This document shows positions 1 through 8,255 of a DNA stretch of 20,275 nucleotides, piece by piece. The position numbers and the translations under genes are program-made. The notes under the pieces are model-generated. The model was not told where the DNA came from. It searched no databases and worked only from the letters and a program-made list of their open reading frames with translations. This DNA is from CAYNJF01 sp964351745. Lineage in GTDB: Bacteria; Pseudomonadota; Gammaproteobacteria; Berkiellales; Berkiellaceae. The number at the start of each line of letters is the position of its first letter. Within the stretch, counting starts at the first letter, position 1. The stretch spans positions 1-20,275 of the forward strand of contig CAYGPI010000051.1 in assembly GCA_964351745.1 (NCBI GenBank), written 5' to 3'.

Positions 1-750
1 GAAAAAAAACTAGCTCAAAAAACAGATGAAGATAACAAGCATGTTCAAAAAACAGCCGGGGTGACTAATAAGCTATCTGAAAATTCTGATAGCGATGTGC
101 AATCTTCTAGATCCGTGGCTCAACTAGGCTCTAATAAAACCGACTCAAAATTTGATGTAAAAGATTCACCAAAGTCTGATACTTTGGCGATGATTGTGAA
201 GACAGAAAAGGCTGCTGTTAAGAAGGCCACTTCAAATCACTCTGTTACGCCGAAAGCCGACAAAATTAAAAAATCAAATGCACTTGAGCAAACAGCAAAA
301 ATAGAGAGTATGAATCCAGGTAAAATGACCAGTGTGAGTACCTCTGACGGTCTTAAAGAAAATGATCAAGTTGGTCTTTTTGACTTAACCCAAGACGAAG
401 AAGTCGTTTTATCAAAAAGTGGTAAAAGTTATACCTTGCAGTTGGCTGGTTCAAGTAAGTCACCTGATGTGGAAGGGTTTGTAGAGAGCAACAATCTTAG
501 CCAAAAAGCTCAGTTGGTTCGCTCCACTAGATCTGGTAGAGATTGGTACGTTATCCTGTACGGCTCTTTTTCATCTTATCAGGATGCTAAACAGGCTGCG
601 GGTGACTTAGAAAGACAAGGGAAGCTTAAGCCTTGGGTCCGCTCTTATAAAAGTATTCAAAGCGACATTAAACGTTTAGCTAAAATCCGAGGGAACACAG
701 GATTAGTGGTCATTCCCCAGAACGAAGAGCAAAACCAAAACTTAGGCTAG
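1..750 (+). CDS. damX: DamX-like SPOR-domain protein, C-terminal part (5' truncated by window edge)
   Basis: The reading frame is open from base 1, so the gene begins upstream; the GTG at 61 is only an internal codon. The visible ~250 residues are a Lys/Ser/Asp-rich, low-complexity linker (about the first 150 residues) followed by a C-terminal SPOR domain beginning near YTLQLAGSS. The SPOR domain keeps the WYVILYGSF strand and the ALERQ-like helix plus a KPWVRSY ending, close to E. coli DamX (YTLQLSSSS...PWYVLVSGVY). SPOR domains bind denuded septal peptidoglycan, so the protein likely acts in the periplasm at the division site, anchored by an N-terminal membrane segment outside this window. 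In gammaproteobacteria damX follows aroK-aroB; aroB may lie just upstream. The stop is TAG. Next comes a long hairpin and then hemE. Confidence 0.85.
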   Translation, partial: EKKLAQKTDEDNKHVQKTAGVTNKLSENSDSDVQSSRSVAQLGSNKTDSKFDVKDSPKSDTLAMIVKTEKAAVKKATSNHSVTPKADKIKKSNALEQTAKIESMNPGKMTSVSTSDGLKENDQVGLFDLTQDEEVVLSKSGKSYTLQLAGSSKSPDVEGFVESNNLSQKAQLVRSTRSGRDWYVILYGSFSSYQDAKQAAGDLERQGKLKPWVRSYKSIQSDIKRLAKIRGNTGLVVIPQNEEQNQNLG

Positions 751-762
751 CATATAATTATT

Positions 763-833
763 AAACTAACTTGGTGCAATGATAAATAGAGTTGCGTAGA
801 ATGGCTCTTAATGATTATCCACCAAGTTAGTTT
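763..833. repeat. 14-bp perfect inverted repeat between damX and hemE
   Basis: AAACTAACTTGGTG at 763-776 is the exact reverse complement of CACCAAGTTAGTTT at 820-833, with 43 nt between them. Inside the arms GATAA (781-785) can pair with TTATC (815-819), and AGAG (788-791) with CTCT (805-808), so one long, bulged RNA hairpin is possible. The 3' arm ends 5 nt before the hemE ATG. No T-tract follows, so it is not a classical intrinsic terminator. There is no good Shine-Dalgarno sequence before hemE, and the hairpin occupies the place where one would sit. It may be a translational control element, an mRNA processing site, or a small non-autonomous repeat. Confidence 0.8.
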
Positions 834-838
834 GCCAT

Positions 839-1918
839 ATGACCATTCAAAGCTCAGATAGATTCATACGCACTTTTAAAAAGCAGCCAGTGGATAGAGT
901 CCCTGTGTGGTTGATGAGACAAGCCGGTCGATATTTGCCAGAATATCGTAAAGTAAGAGCTGGCTTTAAAGATTTCATTCAATTGTGCCAAACACCAGAT
1001 GCCGCGACTGAAGTGACCCTGCAGCCACTAAGACGTTACCCCCTTGATGCGGCTATCCTTTTCCAAGATATTTTAACCATGCCTCATGCTATGGGGGCAC
1101 CGCTTCGCTTTGTTAAAAACGAAGGGCCTATTTTTGATGAGCCCATCAGAGATATGAAAGCTGTGCATGCGCTTAAAGACTTAGAGCCAGAACAGGATAT
1201 GAGCTATGTCTATGAAGCTATTGATTCTATTTGTCATGAGCTAGATGGAAGATTACCTCTGATAGGTTTTTGTGGAAGTCCTTGGACGATGGCTTGTTAT
1301 TTGGTTGAAGGCCAGTTAAGCAAGCAGTTTGTTAAAATTAGAAGTATGCAGTATCAGGCGCCAGATATTTTACATGCTCTCTTAAGAAAATTGGCAGATA
1401 ACTCCATCGCTTACTTAAAAGCCCAAATTAAGCATGGCGTCCAAGCCGTTATGATTTTTGACACATGGGGTGGTATTTTGCCTTATGTTGCTTTTAAAGA
1501 TTTTTCTATGGATTATATGGCGTACATGATCCAGGCATTGAAAGCATGCCCTGCCTCTAAAGATGTTCCTGTGATTGTTTTTACTAAGCAAGCAGCGCAT
1601 CGTTATCAAGATCTAGCTAACATTGGTGCCCAAGCCATTGGTACCGATTGGACTTTACCTCTAAGCCAAGTTAGGAAAAATGTTGGTAACGATATCATTC
1701 TCCAGGGTAATTTAGATCCCTTTGTTTTGCTTGCAGATGATCATGTTATTCGATCGCAAGTCCAAACCATGTTGGCAGATTACGGGCATCACGGGAATCA
1801 TATCTTTAACCTTGGGCATGGTATGATGCCCCAGATGGAGCCGCATAAAGTTGATGTTTTGCTAGACGCTTTACATGAGATGAGCCCCCAATATAATCAA
1901 ACACTATGGCCTGCATAA
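839..1918 (+). CDS. hemE: Uroporphyrinogen decarboxylase
   Basis: This cytoplasmic enzyme removes four acetate carboxyls from uroporphyrinogen III to give coproporphyrinogen III in heme synthesis. The 359-residue product matches the usual length. Visible family motifs: RQAGRYLPEYR at residues 27-37, LRRYPLDAAILFQDIL at 64-79 with the substrate-binding Asp77, GFCGSPWTMACYLVEG at 143-158 with the conserved Tyr154, IFDTWGG, GTDW, LQGNLDP, and NLGHG near the C-terminus. The usual PEHV after the GHG motif reads PHKV here, a mild deviation. The ATG at 839 is the only sensible start (an in-frame TGA lies at 812-814), although no clear Shine-Dalgarno precedes it. It lies downstream of the inverted repeat and 14 nt before coaD. 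Confidence 0.97.
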   Translation: MTIQSSDRFIRTFKKQPVDRVPVWLMRQAGRYLPEYRKVRAGFKDFIQLCQTPDAATEVTLQPLRRYPLDAAILFQDILTMPHAMGAPLRFVKNEGPIFDEPIRDMKAVHALKDLEPEQDMSYVYEAIDSICHELDGRLPLIGFCGSPWTMACYLVEGQLSKQFVKIRSMQYQAPDILHALLRKLADNSIAYLKAQIKHGVQAVMIFDTWGGILPYVAFKDFSMDYMAYMIQALKACPASKDVPVIVFTKQAAHRYQDLANIGAQAIGTDWTLPLSQVRKNVGNDIILQGNLDPFVLLADDHVIRSQVQTMLADYGHHGNHIFNLGHGMMPQMEPHKVDVLLDALHEMSPQYNQTLWPA

Positions 1919-1932
1919 CTAAGGATGCTATT

Positions 1933-2412
1933 GTGAACCACATTGTCATTTTTCCAGGTACTTTTGATCCCATTACTCATGGGCATCAAGACTTGGTTGA
2001 AAGAGCTGCCAAGCTCTATAACAAAGTTATTGTGGCCGTTGCTGCAAATGCGCGTAAAGGCCCCAAATTCTCTTTAGATCAGCGAGTATCCATGGCTGCT
2101 GAAATTCTAAGTGAAATCAAAAATGTAGAAGTCATTGGGTTTGAAACATTACTTGCAGATTTTGCCAAGCAGAAGCAAGCGAGCGCTATTATGCGTGGAT
2201 TACGTGCGGTTTCCGATTTTGAATATGAATTTCAACTGGCCAATATGAACCGGCGTTTGGCGCCAGACATAGAAACAGTCTTTCTAACGCCTTCAGAGCA
2301 ATATTCCTTTTTATCCTCATCACTAGTGACAGAGATAGCGTCTTTGGGTGGAGATGTTTCTTCATTTGTGCATCCTATTGTGAGACAAGCATTGCTAGAG
2401 AAATTTAAATAA
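1933..2412 (+). CDS. coaD: Phosphopantetheine adenylyltransferase (PPAT)
   Basis: CoaD transfers AMP from ATP to 4'-phosphopantetheine, the penultimate step of CoA synthesis. The GTG at 1933 is chosen because AAGGA at 1921-1925 sits just upstream and the resulting 159 residues equal the E. coli length; an upstream in-frame ATG at 1906 would overlap hemE and adds nine unconserved residues. Nucleotidyltransferase motif PGTFDPITHGH is at residues 8-18 (His18 of the T/HxGH motif). RGLRAVSDFEYE at 88-99 and SFLSSSLV at 125-132 (ISSS-type ATP-binding motif) are also present. The stop codon TAA is directly followed by the ATG of the ferredoxin gene, with no gap. The later enzyme CoaBC is encoded elsewhere in this window. 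Confidence 0.96.
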   Translation: MNHIVIFPGTFDPITHGHQDLVERAAKLYNKVIVAVAANARKGPKFSLDQRVSMAAEILSEIKNVEVIGFETLLADFAKQKQASAIMRGLRAVSDFEYEFQLANMNRRLAPDIETVFLTPSEQYSFLSSSLVTEIASLGGDVSSFVHPIVRQALLEKFK

Positions 2413-2673
2413 ATGAGCCTTAAAATAACAGACGAATGTATTAACTGTGACGTGTGCGAGCCAGAGTGCCCTAATGAAGCGATTTATCAGGGCGATGAAT
2501 ATTATGAAATTGATCCCAATAAGTGCACAGAGTGTGTCGGCCACTTTGATGAGCCTCAATGCCAACAGGTGTGTCCTGTTGACTGCATTCCAAAAGATGA
2601 CGCTCATATGGAGACACCAGAACAATTGTTACTGAAATATAAAGCATTGGAAATGGCAAAAAACAAATTTTAA
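2413..2673 (+). CDS. yfhL: YfhL-family 2x[4Fe-4S] ferredoxin
   Basis: A small 86-residue electron carrier very close to E. coli YfhL (shared stretches CINCD.CEPECPNEAI and KCTECVGH). Cysteines C9, C12, C15, C19 form one CxxCxxCxxxC set. C38, C41, C50 and C54 form the second, with the eight-residue insertion between C41 and C50 typical of the Allochromatium-type (Alvin) ferredoxins. C58 is an additional Cys in PVDC. The gene starts on the base after the coaD stop, so it is probably translationally coupled to coaD. The physiological partner is not visible from the sequence. The next gene, ggt, begins 10 nt after the stop codon. Confidence 0.95.
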   Translation: MSLKITDECINCDVCEPECPNEAIYQGDEYYEIDPNKCTECVGHFDEPQCQQVCPVDCIPKDDAHMETPEQLLLKYKALEMAKNKF

Positions 2674-2683
2674 GGGAATAAGC

Positions 2684-4384
2684 GTGAGAAAGTTAATAAG
2701 TGTTTTGATAGGAGTCTTTTTTTATCATCATCTTGTTTATGCGGCTAATCTACAACAAGCTGGGATTGCTAGTGCTCATCCGCTGGCAACAGAAGCTGGC
2801 TTAAACATTCTATCGCAAGGGGGCAATGCCTTTGATGCTGCCATCACAGTCACCAGTGTTCTAGCCGTTGTAGAGCCTTATGGGAGTGGACTTGGAGGCG
2901 GAGGATTTTATTTACTACATCAGGCTGATGCCAAAGATGGCTATAAAAACACCGTCGTGGATGCGAGAGAAATTGCCCCTCAAAAAGCACATAAGGACAT
3001 GTATATTTCTCCCGAAGGTAGGGCTTTAGATAAATTATCTAAGCTCGGACCCTTGGCAGCAGGTATTCCTGGAGAGCCAGCAGCCATCGCTTATTTGGCT
3101 GCCAATTATGGTAAGTTGCCTTTAACAACAACCTTGGCGCCGGCGATTCAATTAGCCAAACAAGGCTTTGTTATTGATGAAGGTTATCGTAAAGCTATTT
3201 TGTATCGATTCAGAGATTTATCGTTGTATCCAACATCTAGTCTTCTTTTAGAGCAGGGTAAAATACCTCGTAAAGGGTTTAAGCTAGTTCAGCCTGCTTT
3301 AGCAAAAACTTTGGAAGAAATCGCCAAATCTGGTCATGCTGGTTTTTATCATGGTGAGCAAGCCAAGGCGATGGTTGACCAAGTCCAAAAGGATGGAGGT
3401 ATCTGGACGCTAGAAGATTTAGCTCATTACAAAGTTCAAATTAGACAACCACTAGTCGGTGAATACCATGGCTTAAAAATTGTCACGACACCACCACCTT
3501 CTGCTGGTGGGTTAACCGTTTTAACAGCCTTAAACATTCTTAAGCAGTATGAGGCAGATCCCTTATCTGAGTCAGATAAAATTCATCTAGTTGTTGAAAG
3601 CTTAAGACGCGCCTTTTGTGACCGGGTTAAATATGTTGGTGACCCAGATTTTAATCATGTGCCAGTCAGTACCTTGTTAAGTCAGTCTCATATTAAGCTT
3701 ATTAGCAAGAAGTTAGATTTGTTAAAAGCAACGCCATCACAATCTTTGCAATGTGGCGTGCCATCTCATGGTGGTGATCAAACCACCCATTTCTCTATTA
3801 TGGATCAAGAAGGTAATCGTGTTGGTGCTACGTTAAGTATCAATCAATATTTTGGTAGTGGGTATATTGAGCCCAACACCGGCATTCTCTTAAACAATGA
3901 AATGGATGACTTTAGTGTTCAAATTGGCTCTCCTAATTTATATGGATTAGTTGGTCATTCTTCTAATCTTATTACGCCACATAAACGTCCTGTTTCTAGC
4001 ATGGCTCCAACTTTTATTGAATCTAATCATGGTATCGCCATCATCGGGACACCAGGCGGATCTCGGATCCCGTCCATGCTCTTATTGGCCATTTTAGAAG
4101 CTGAGAAAAATGATTCTCTTTTACTTTGGTCGGGCAAAGCTCGTTATCATCATCAATACATGCCGGATGTCATTAGTTATGAGGCAGAAGCCTTATCTGT
4201 GCCTGTGCAAAATGCTTTACGACTACGAGGGCATCGATTAGAGCCGACACTCAGAGACTATGGCAATATGCAGATTGTTTATTGGGATAATAAGACTAAT
4301 AGCATGAAAGCTGCTTCTGATATCAGAGGATATGGTAAAGGAAAAGTCATTGAGTTCAATGAAAAAAATAACAAAGAGCCATAG
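2684..4384 (+). CDS. ggt: Gamma-glutamyltransferase (glutathione hydrolase) proenzyme, exported
   Basis: This N-terminal-nucleophile hydrolase cleaves or transfers the gamma-glutamyl group of glutathione in the periplasm and self-cleaves into large and small subunits. The start is GTG at 2684, with AAGGGA at 2672-2677 as ribosome binding site. The first ~20 residues form a signal peptide (MRKLISVLIGVFFYHHLVYA). Motifs: GGNAFDAAI near residue 47, GSGLGGGGF near 68, DAREIAP at 93-99 (Arg binding the gamma-glutamyl carboxylate), TTHFS with nucleophile Thr367 at the predicted autocleavage point, ILLNNEMDDFS at 401-411, and GTPGGSRIP at 455-463. The length of 566 residues is typical. The gene closes the hemE-coaD-ferredoxin run. 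In Legionella-type bacteria a secreted GGT could help scavenge amino acids from glutathione; that role is inference here. Confidence 0.96.
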   Translation: MRKLISVLIGVFFYHHLVYAANLQQAGIASAHPLATEAGLNILSQGGNAFDAAITVTSVLAVVEPYGSGLGGGGFYLLHQADAKDGYKNTVVDAREIAPQKAHKDMYISPEGRALDKLSKLGPLAAGIPGEPAAIAYLAANYGKLPLTTTLAPAIQLAKQGFVIDEGYRKAILYRFRDLSLYPTSSLLLEQGKIPRKGFKLVQPALAKTLEEIAKSGHAGFYHGEQAKAMVDQVQKDGGIWTLEDLAHYKVQIRQPLVGEYHGLKIVTTPPPSAGGLTVLTALNILKQYEADPLSESDKIHLVVESLRRAFCDRVKYVGDPDFNHVPVSTLLSQSHIKLISKKLDLLKATPSQSLQCGVPSHGGDQTTHFSIMDQEGNRVGATLSINQYFGSGYIEPNTGILLNNEMDDFSVQIGSPNLYGLVGHSSNLITPHKRPVSSMAPTFIESNHGIAIIGTPGGSRIPSMLLLAILEAEKNDSLLLWSGKARYHHQYMPDVISYEAEALSVPVQNALRLRGHRLEPTLRDYGNMQIVYWDNKTNSMKAASDIRGYGKGKVIEFNEKNNKEP

Positions 4385-4568
4385 AAAGTAGCTTGCTTAT
4401 TGCTCGCTCATGACTACTGTAGAGACCTGATGCATCAAATATCTTTAGCTATCAAGCAAGATAACCTTATGAGGATTCGTGGTTAGTGATTGATCTTGTT
4501 GTCAATAAGACTTATCGTATATTGATGGCACGGCTCGGATGCTGTCTGCACACGAAAGGAATATAGCC
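4385..4568 (+). promoter_or_regulatory. Gap between ggt and the 719-aa gene, with weak sigma70-like promoter
   Basis: No gene is seen in this 184-nt gap. A weak promoter candidate is TTGATC at 4490-4495, a 17-nt spacer, and TATCGT at 4513-4518 (four of six matches in each box). A good ribosome binding site AAAGGA at 4555-4560 lies 8 nt before ATG 4569. No intrinsic terminator for ggt was found; CTTGCTT at 4392-4398 could pair with AAGCAAG at 4454-4460, but the arms are short and far apart. Confidence 0.3.
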
Positions 4569-6728
4569 ATGTTGATGACGGCTCGTCGCATCAAACAAGA
4601 AAAACAGTATTTGTGGCAAAGACTTGAAAATTTCAAGTTGAGTAGCAATATTTCTTCTAAATGGCTCCATACTCTTAATCTCTTTGAAAGTATTTTTGAC
4701 AAATCATGCTCTCGAAGTAAGTTCACCGATTTACTTCGTGGGTTGTGGCGGACTATGCCAAGAGATGTGCCTGTGGATCAAAGGCATGTTTTTCAAAAAA
4801 TAGTTGAGGATTTTGAATACTTGGACGCGATGGATCGCTTAGTGTTGGCTTGCGGTCAAATGAAAGGCTCGTTGAATCAAGCTTGCCAATATTTGTTGGA
4901 TAATGTCTACCAAGGGCTCCATGTTCAAGATCTAGAAAAAATGATTGCCTTTGCTCACAATGATATGCTTGGGTCTCAACGAGAACACTTAATTTTTCAT
5001 AACTTCTCTAACGTCCTAAGAATCTGTCTTGGTAAGCAGCACTTTTATCAATGGTATCACCAGATTCAGAAAAATTCTTCCAAGGCATTACAAGAGCACC
5101 ATCATGCGATGGATCGATTCATGGATGTGATGATAGCCGGGGATGATCCCATTTGTTTGGCACAATATTACATCAGATGGCAATCGGTTTTAAATCAAGC
5201 TTCTCTCAATGACAAGTCGATGGCAACCTTTCTAGATATCTTCCATATCTTGCTTAAAGCCACGACAATTCAAACGATGAATGAGCATATTAGAAATCAA
5301 GCATGCTCTGTTGCCTTGAGAAAAGAAATGATGTTATGCAAATCTAAAGTAGTCAAATTACCCTGTTTGCATGATTTAACCTCTCATAGTCAACAAGAAG
5401 CCTATCTTCAAGATTTAAAAAATATAGTCATGAGATCTAGAGAGCTTTTTATGTCTAATGATTTAGAGCATCAATTAGCGTTTCAAAAGACATTGCATCA
5501 TTTTTACTTTATCCAGTTAAAGCAATGCTTAATGCCAGCTATGCTTGAGAGAGTCAGACATCAACTAGAAGGGTTAAGACAAGAATCAGTTTGCGTCGAT
5601 GTTCAAACGGCTTGTCAGGCATTACAAGATGTTTGCACCATAGATCTGCAAAGATCAGATCTTAGATTTAACCTGTTAATATCGGCACAAAATTTATCTA
5701 ACAAATCGCCTCAAGGCGAGAAAAATTGCCAAGAAATTTATAAAATAACACGTCAGTTGTATGCCGCTTTTGCTTATCTTGAATTCGTCAATCTTTTTTA
5801 TAAGAATGATCGCAATCCATCAATACATCAAGCACTCGAAAGACTTCTTATTTTTTTTGATTTTGATATAACACCCAGAAAATTAGATAAGCTTTCTGAT
5901 AACATGATAGGTTTTATTGATCTTAAAAAGAAAAGTGGGATTAGCCAGCGGTTTGAATCTATTTTCAAACAATTGAGGCGAGATTTTAGACCAAACTTCG
6001 TTTTGTTCGATTTGCGTGTCTGGGAAGAAATCAAAAAGCAAATATTTGGAGAAAATCAACCGGCCATCAGCCACGCATTCAAGAGCATGGCCGCCAAGGT
6101 TGAAGGGTTCATTGAAGGGCTAAGCGGACTAAAAGATGAGCAAGCGCTAAGAGTCTATTTAAAAAGTGAGCAAGGATTCATCCGAAAGCCATCTTTGCCT
6201 AGTTTATACTATAGAGCTTATGTGCAAATGGTGAATCATTTACTTGTGACTATGGCGAAAAATAAGCTACAAATCCTAATAGATGGCGAAAAAAATTCAG
6301 AGTCACCACTTGCTAAAGCGTTACATACTGTTTATGGTCACTTGAATGATAAGATAAGCATCGAGTACGTAGCATGGCATCAGCAAGCTTTTGATGAGAA
6401 TTTAATATCAGGAGATAAGAGAGCATCTTCTGTGAAGTCACTTGTTCTACATGTGTTAGAAGATTTAAAAGATTCTCTTGTCGTGATGCCTTCACGGCGA
6501 GTCAGAAAGCATGTTGGTTTCCAAAGATCGACGCAAGAGACTCTTAAAGAAAGCACAGCAAAACAATTTGATGGGATCATTCAGGCATTATCGTTGATAC
6601 CTGTTGCTGGTGAAACACATCATCCTAATATGACACTCCACTATTCATTCACAGCACCTGCTGAGTCTGCATGTTTAATAAGTGACTCTAAGAGATCTAG
6701 TCTGAAAAAGGGCATCGCGGTTAAATAG
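4569..6728 (+). CDS. Large helical protein of unknown function
   Basis: I do not recognise this 719-residue protein. The start at ATG 4569 is preferred over the in-frame ATG at 4539 because AAAGGA at 4555-4560 is correctly spaced for 4569. The sequence is rich in Leu, Lys, Gln, His and charged residues, looks almost entirely alpha-helical, and has no signal peptide or membrane segment. No catalytic motif is apparent. Several His/Gln-rich and Lys/Glu-rich amphipathic stretches occur throughout. The C-terminus is basic and Ser-rich (SDSKRSSLKKGIAVK). It lies directly upstream of the PP2C-like gene on the same strand, 130 nt apart. In a Legionellales setting, big orphan helical proteins are often secreted effectors, but nothing in the sequence proves this and no acidic C-terminal E-block is evident. 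Confidence 0.85.
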   Translation: MLMTARRIKQEKQYLWQRLENFKLSSNISSKWLHTLNLFESIFDKSCSRSKFTDLLRGLWRTMPRDVPVDQRHVFQKIVEDFEYLDAMDRLVLACGQMKGSLNQACQYLLDNVYQGLHVQDLEKMIAFAHNDMLGSQREHLIFHNFSNVLRICLGKQHFYQWYHQIQKNSSKALQEHHHAMDRFMDVMIAGDDPICLAQYYIRWQSVLNQASLNDKSMATFLDIFHILLKATTIQTMNEHIRNQACSVALRKEMMLCKSKVVKLPCLHDLTSHSQQEAYLQDLKNIVMRSRELFMSNDLEHQLAFQKTLHHFYFIQLKQCLMPAMLERVRHQLEGLRQESVCVDVQTACQALQDVCTIDLQRSDLRFNLLISAQNLSNKSPQGEKNCQEIYKITRQLYAAFAYLEFVNLFYKNDRNPSIHQALERLLIFFDFDITPRKLDKLSDNMIGFIDLKKKSGISQRFESIFKQLRRDFRPNFVLFDLRVWEEIKKQIFGENQPAISHAFKSMAAKVEGFIEGLSGLKDEQALRVYLKSEQGFIRKPSLPSLYYRAYVQMVNHLLVTMAKNKLQILIDGEKNSESPLAKALHTVYGHLNDKISIEYVAWHQQAFDENLISGDKRASSVKSLVLHVLEDLKDSLVVMPSRRVRKHVGFQRSTQETLKESTAKQFDGIIQALSLIPVAGETHHPNMTLHYSFTAPAESACLISDSKRSSLKKGIAVK

Positions 6729-6821
6729 TCGAAAGCTTTAAACTCAGATGGTTAGATGGGTTACTCATGTTTTTTCATCGCCTTTGATTTCAATGATAGG
6801 GTATTTTTTTTAAAAAGAGCG

Positions 6822-6827
6822 TATAAT
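6822..6827 (+). promoter_or_regulatory. Perfect -10 box upstream of the PP2C gene
   Basis: TATAAT at 6822-6827 lies 32 nt before the ATG at 6859, at the right distance to start a short leader near 6834. The -35 position (about 6799-6804) is poor (GGGTAT), and an oligo-T/oligo-A stretch lies between. This suggests the PP2C gene has its own promoter, separate from the upstream 719-aa gene. Confidence 0.45.
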
Positions 6828-6858
6828 GCGCCTTTTTTCTTATCTGAAGTAGTCAATC

Positions 6859-8238
6859 ATGTTATATAGATCTTTGGGCTATGGTTTTTTACTTTCGCCT
6901 GTAGCTCAAAAGGTGGCGACAGATGGTGGTCGAGATTATGTTGTTCAAACGAGCTACTATGGCGGCGCCGAGCAGAAGGGTTGTAGGCCCACTCAAGAAG
7001 ATAGGATGCGTCACTTATTTTTAAGTCCACTGCAACATAGAATGTTACGTCTTTTGCAAACGACTCATAGAGAAACTTTGTTGCATAAGATGTATGCTGA
7101 TTTGAATCACCAGCTTGCAGAAAAATCCTTCGGTGAAAGATTTGGATCAACCGGGATCACGAGTTTATTTGATTTTAGAAATGACACCATTCATTTTGCC
7201 AATTTAGGCGATAGCCAGCTTATTGAAGTTAAAATTGATACCGTCCGAAACTTAGTTGATACTGTGACTCGCTTAAATGAACTCCATAACCCTGGCACGC
7301 CAACGGAAAAACAAAGAATAGAAAGAGCAGGCCATCGACTTGTGTTCTCTCCACGCGATCCTGATAATTTAAGATTGGCTACTGGTTTGGCTGTGAGCCG
7401 AGCCTTTGGTGATAAGCGACATATGCAATTTGGGTTGTCTCATAAGCCACAAATAAAAACCCACGCTATCGATCCAGAGGAAGGTATACAAATATATTAT
7501 ATAGTTGCTTGTGATGGGTTAACCGAAGCTGATTGTGTGACATTAGAGGATATTGGTCAGTATGTTTTAGAGCATCGACATGAATCTGAGTCAATGATTG
7601 CTGAAGGACTGGTCAAAGAAGCTTTTTCACATGACGTGGATTATGGCGATAGCGAAGATTACTCAGAAGATAATATATCGGTTCAAATATGTCGATATTC
7701 CAAAGAAAAGGATGCTTTTTTACTCACTGTGTTTGATGGTCACGGTACTGACAAAGTGGCTCAGTTCTTGGCAGATCATTGGGCACAGGTCTTTGATAAA
7801 TATTTGAGAAATCTTTGTGGCTTGTCAAATCAATCTGCTCTTCAGCCATTGGCTCTTGGTAGTGCCTTCAGTTTTATTTTAGAGAGAATGATGGGCGGAT
7901 GGGGGAGCCCTATTGCAGATGGTCTCTTTTCTTTAGTTGTCGGCGCTAGCTACAGTACCTTGCGGTTTGTACAATCAGAAGTTCAAAATGAAGCTGTTTT
8001 AGAATTCCTAGAAAGACATCAGACTACTGAGGGAGATTTCGAGGATTTAAAGGAAGAAGAGTATTTTAAATTAGGTCAGCAATCTGTTCATGAATATAGT
8101 GGGGCATTGAATGCTTGTACGAAACCTCTTTTATGGTCTCAAACGCGAGAGCTGGCAGCTTATTATGCCGGGGTTAAGGTTGCACAAGATCCTGAGTTAG
8201 ATTTATTAAAAGATTTTGCCGCTAAGTGTCAAATATAA
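6859..8238 (+). CDS. PP2C-type Ser/Thr phosphatase with displaced DGHG segment
   Basis: A 459-residue protein with all the main PPM/PP2C motifs. In order: RPTQED (residues 43-48; phosphate-binding Arg43, metal-linked Glu47/Asp48), FGSTG (95-99), ANLGDSQ (114-120), GLAVSRAFGD (176-185), VACDGLTE (217-223; Asp219), SEDNISV (269-275; Asp271), and only then FLLTVFDGHG (287-296; metal ligand Asp293). In normal PP2C enzymes the DGHG strand and its helix come right after motif 1, before GSTx. Here that place holds only ~48 residues, and the ~38-residue DGHG block sits after the last motif instead. All metal ligands are therefore present but in permuted order. Residues ~330-459 form an extra C-terminal region with a moderately hydrophobic part (330-372) and no recognised domain. 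No signal peptide is seen. Substrates are unknown. The gene converges on the gldG-like gene with 17 nt between. Confidence 0.85.
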   Translation: MLYRSLGYGFLLSPVAQKVATDGGRDYVVQTSYYGGAEQKGCRPTQEDRMRHLFLSPLQHRMLRLLQTTHRETLLHKMYADLNHQLAEKSFGERFGSTGITSLFDFRNDTIHFANLGDSQLIEVKIDTVRNLVDTVTRLNELHNPGTPTEKQRIERAGHRLVFSPRDPDNLRLATGLAVSRAFGDKRHMQFGLSHKPQIKTHAIDPEEGIQIYYIVACDGLTEADCVTLEDIGQYVLEHRHESESMIAEGLVKEAFSHDVDYGDSEDYSEDNISVQICRYSKEKDAFLLTVFDGHGTDKVAQFLADHWAQVFDKYLRNLCGLSNQSALQPLALGSAFSFILERMMGGWGSPIADGLFSLVVGASYSTLRFVQSEVQNEAVLEFLERHQTTEGDFEDLKEEEYFKLGQQSVHEYSGALNACTKPLLWSQTRELAAYYAGVKVAQDPELDLLKDFAAKCQI

Positions 8239-8255
8239 TCACAAAGATAATTCTA

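Noticed and set aside
751..840. CATAT on both sides of the hemE inverted repeat as a target-site duplication
   Set aside because: The copies (751-755 and 836-840) are not adjacent to the repeat ends (7 and 2 nt away) and are too short and A+T-rich to mean much.
1906..1932. Upstream ATG start for coaD overlapping hemE
   Set aside because: The GTG at 1933 has a proper ribosome binding site and gives the exact family length and N-terminus.
4392..4460. CTTGCTT/AAGCAAG pair after ggt as a terminator
   Set aside because: Only 7 bp, 55 nt apart and without a T-tract.
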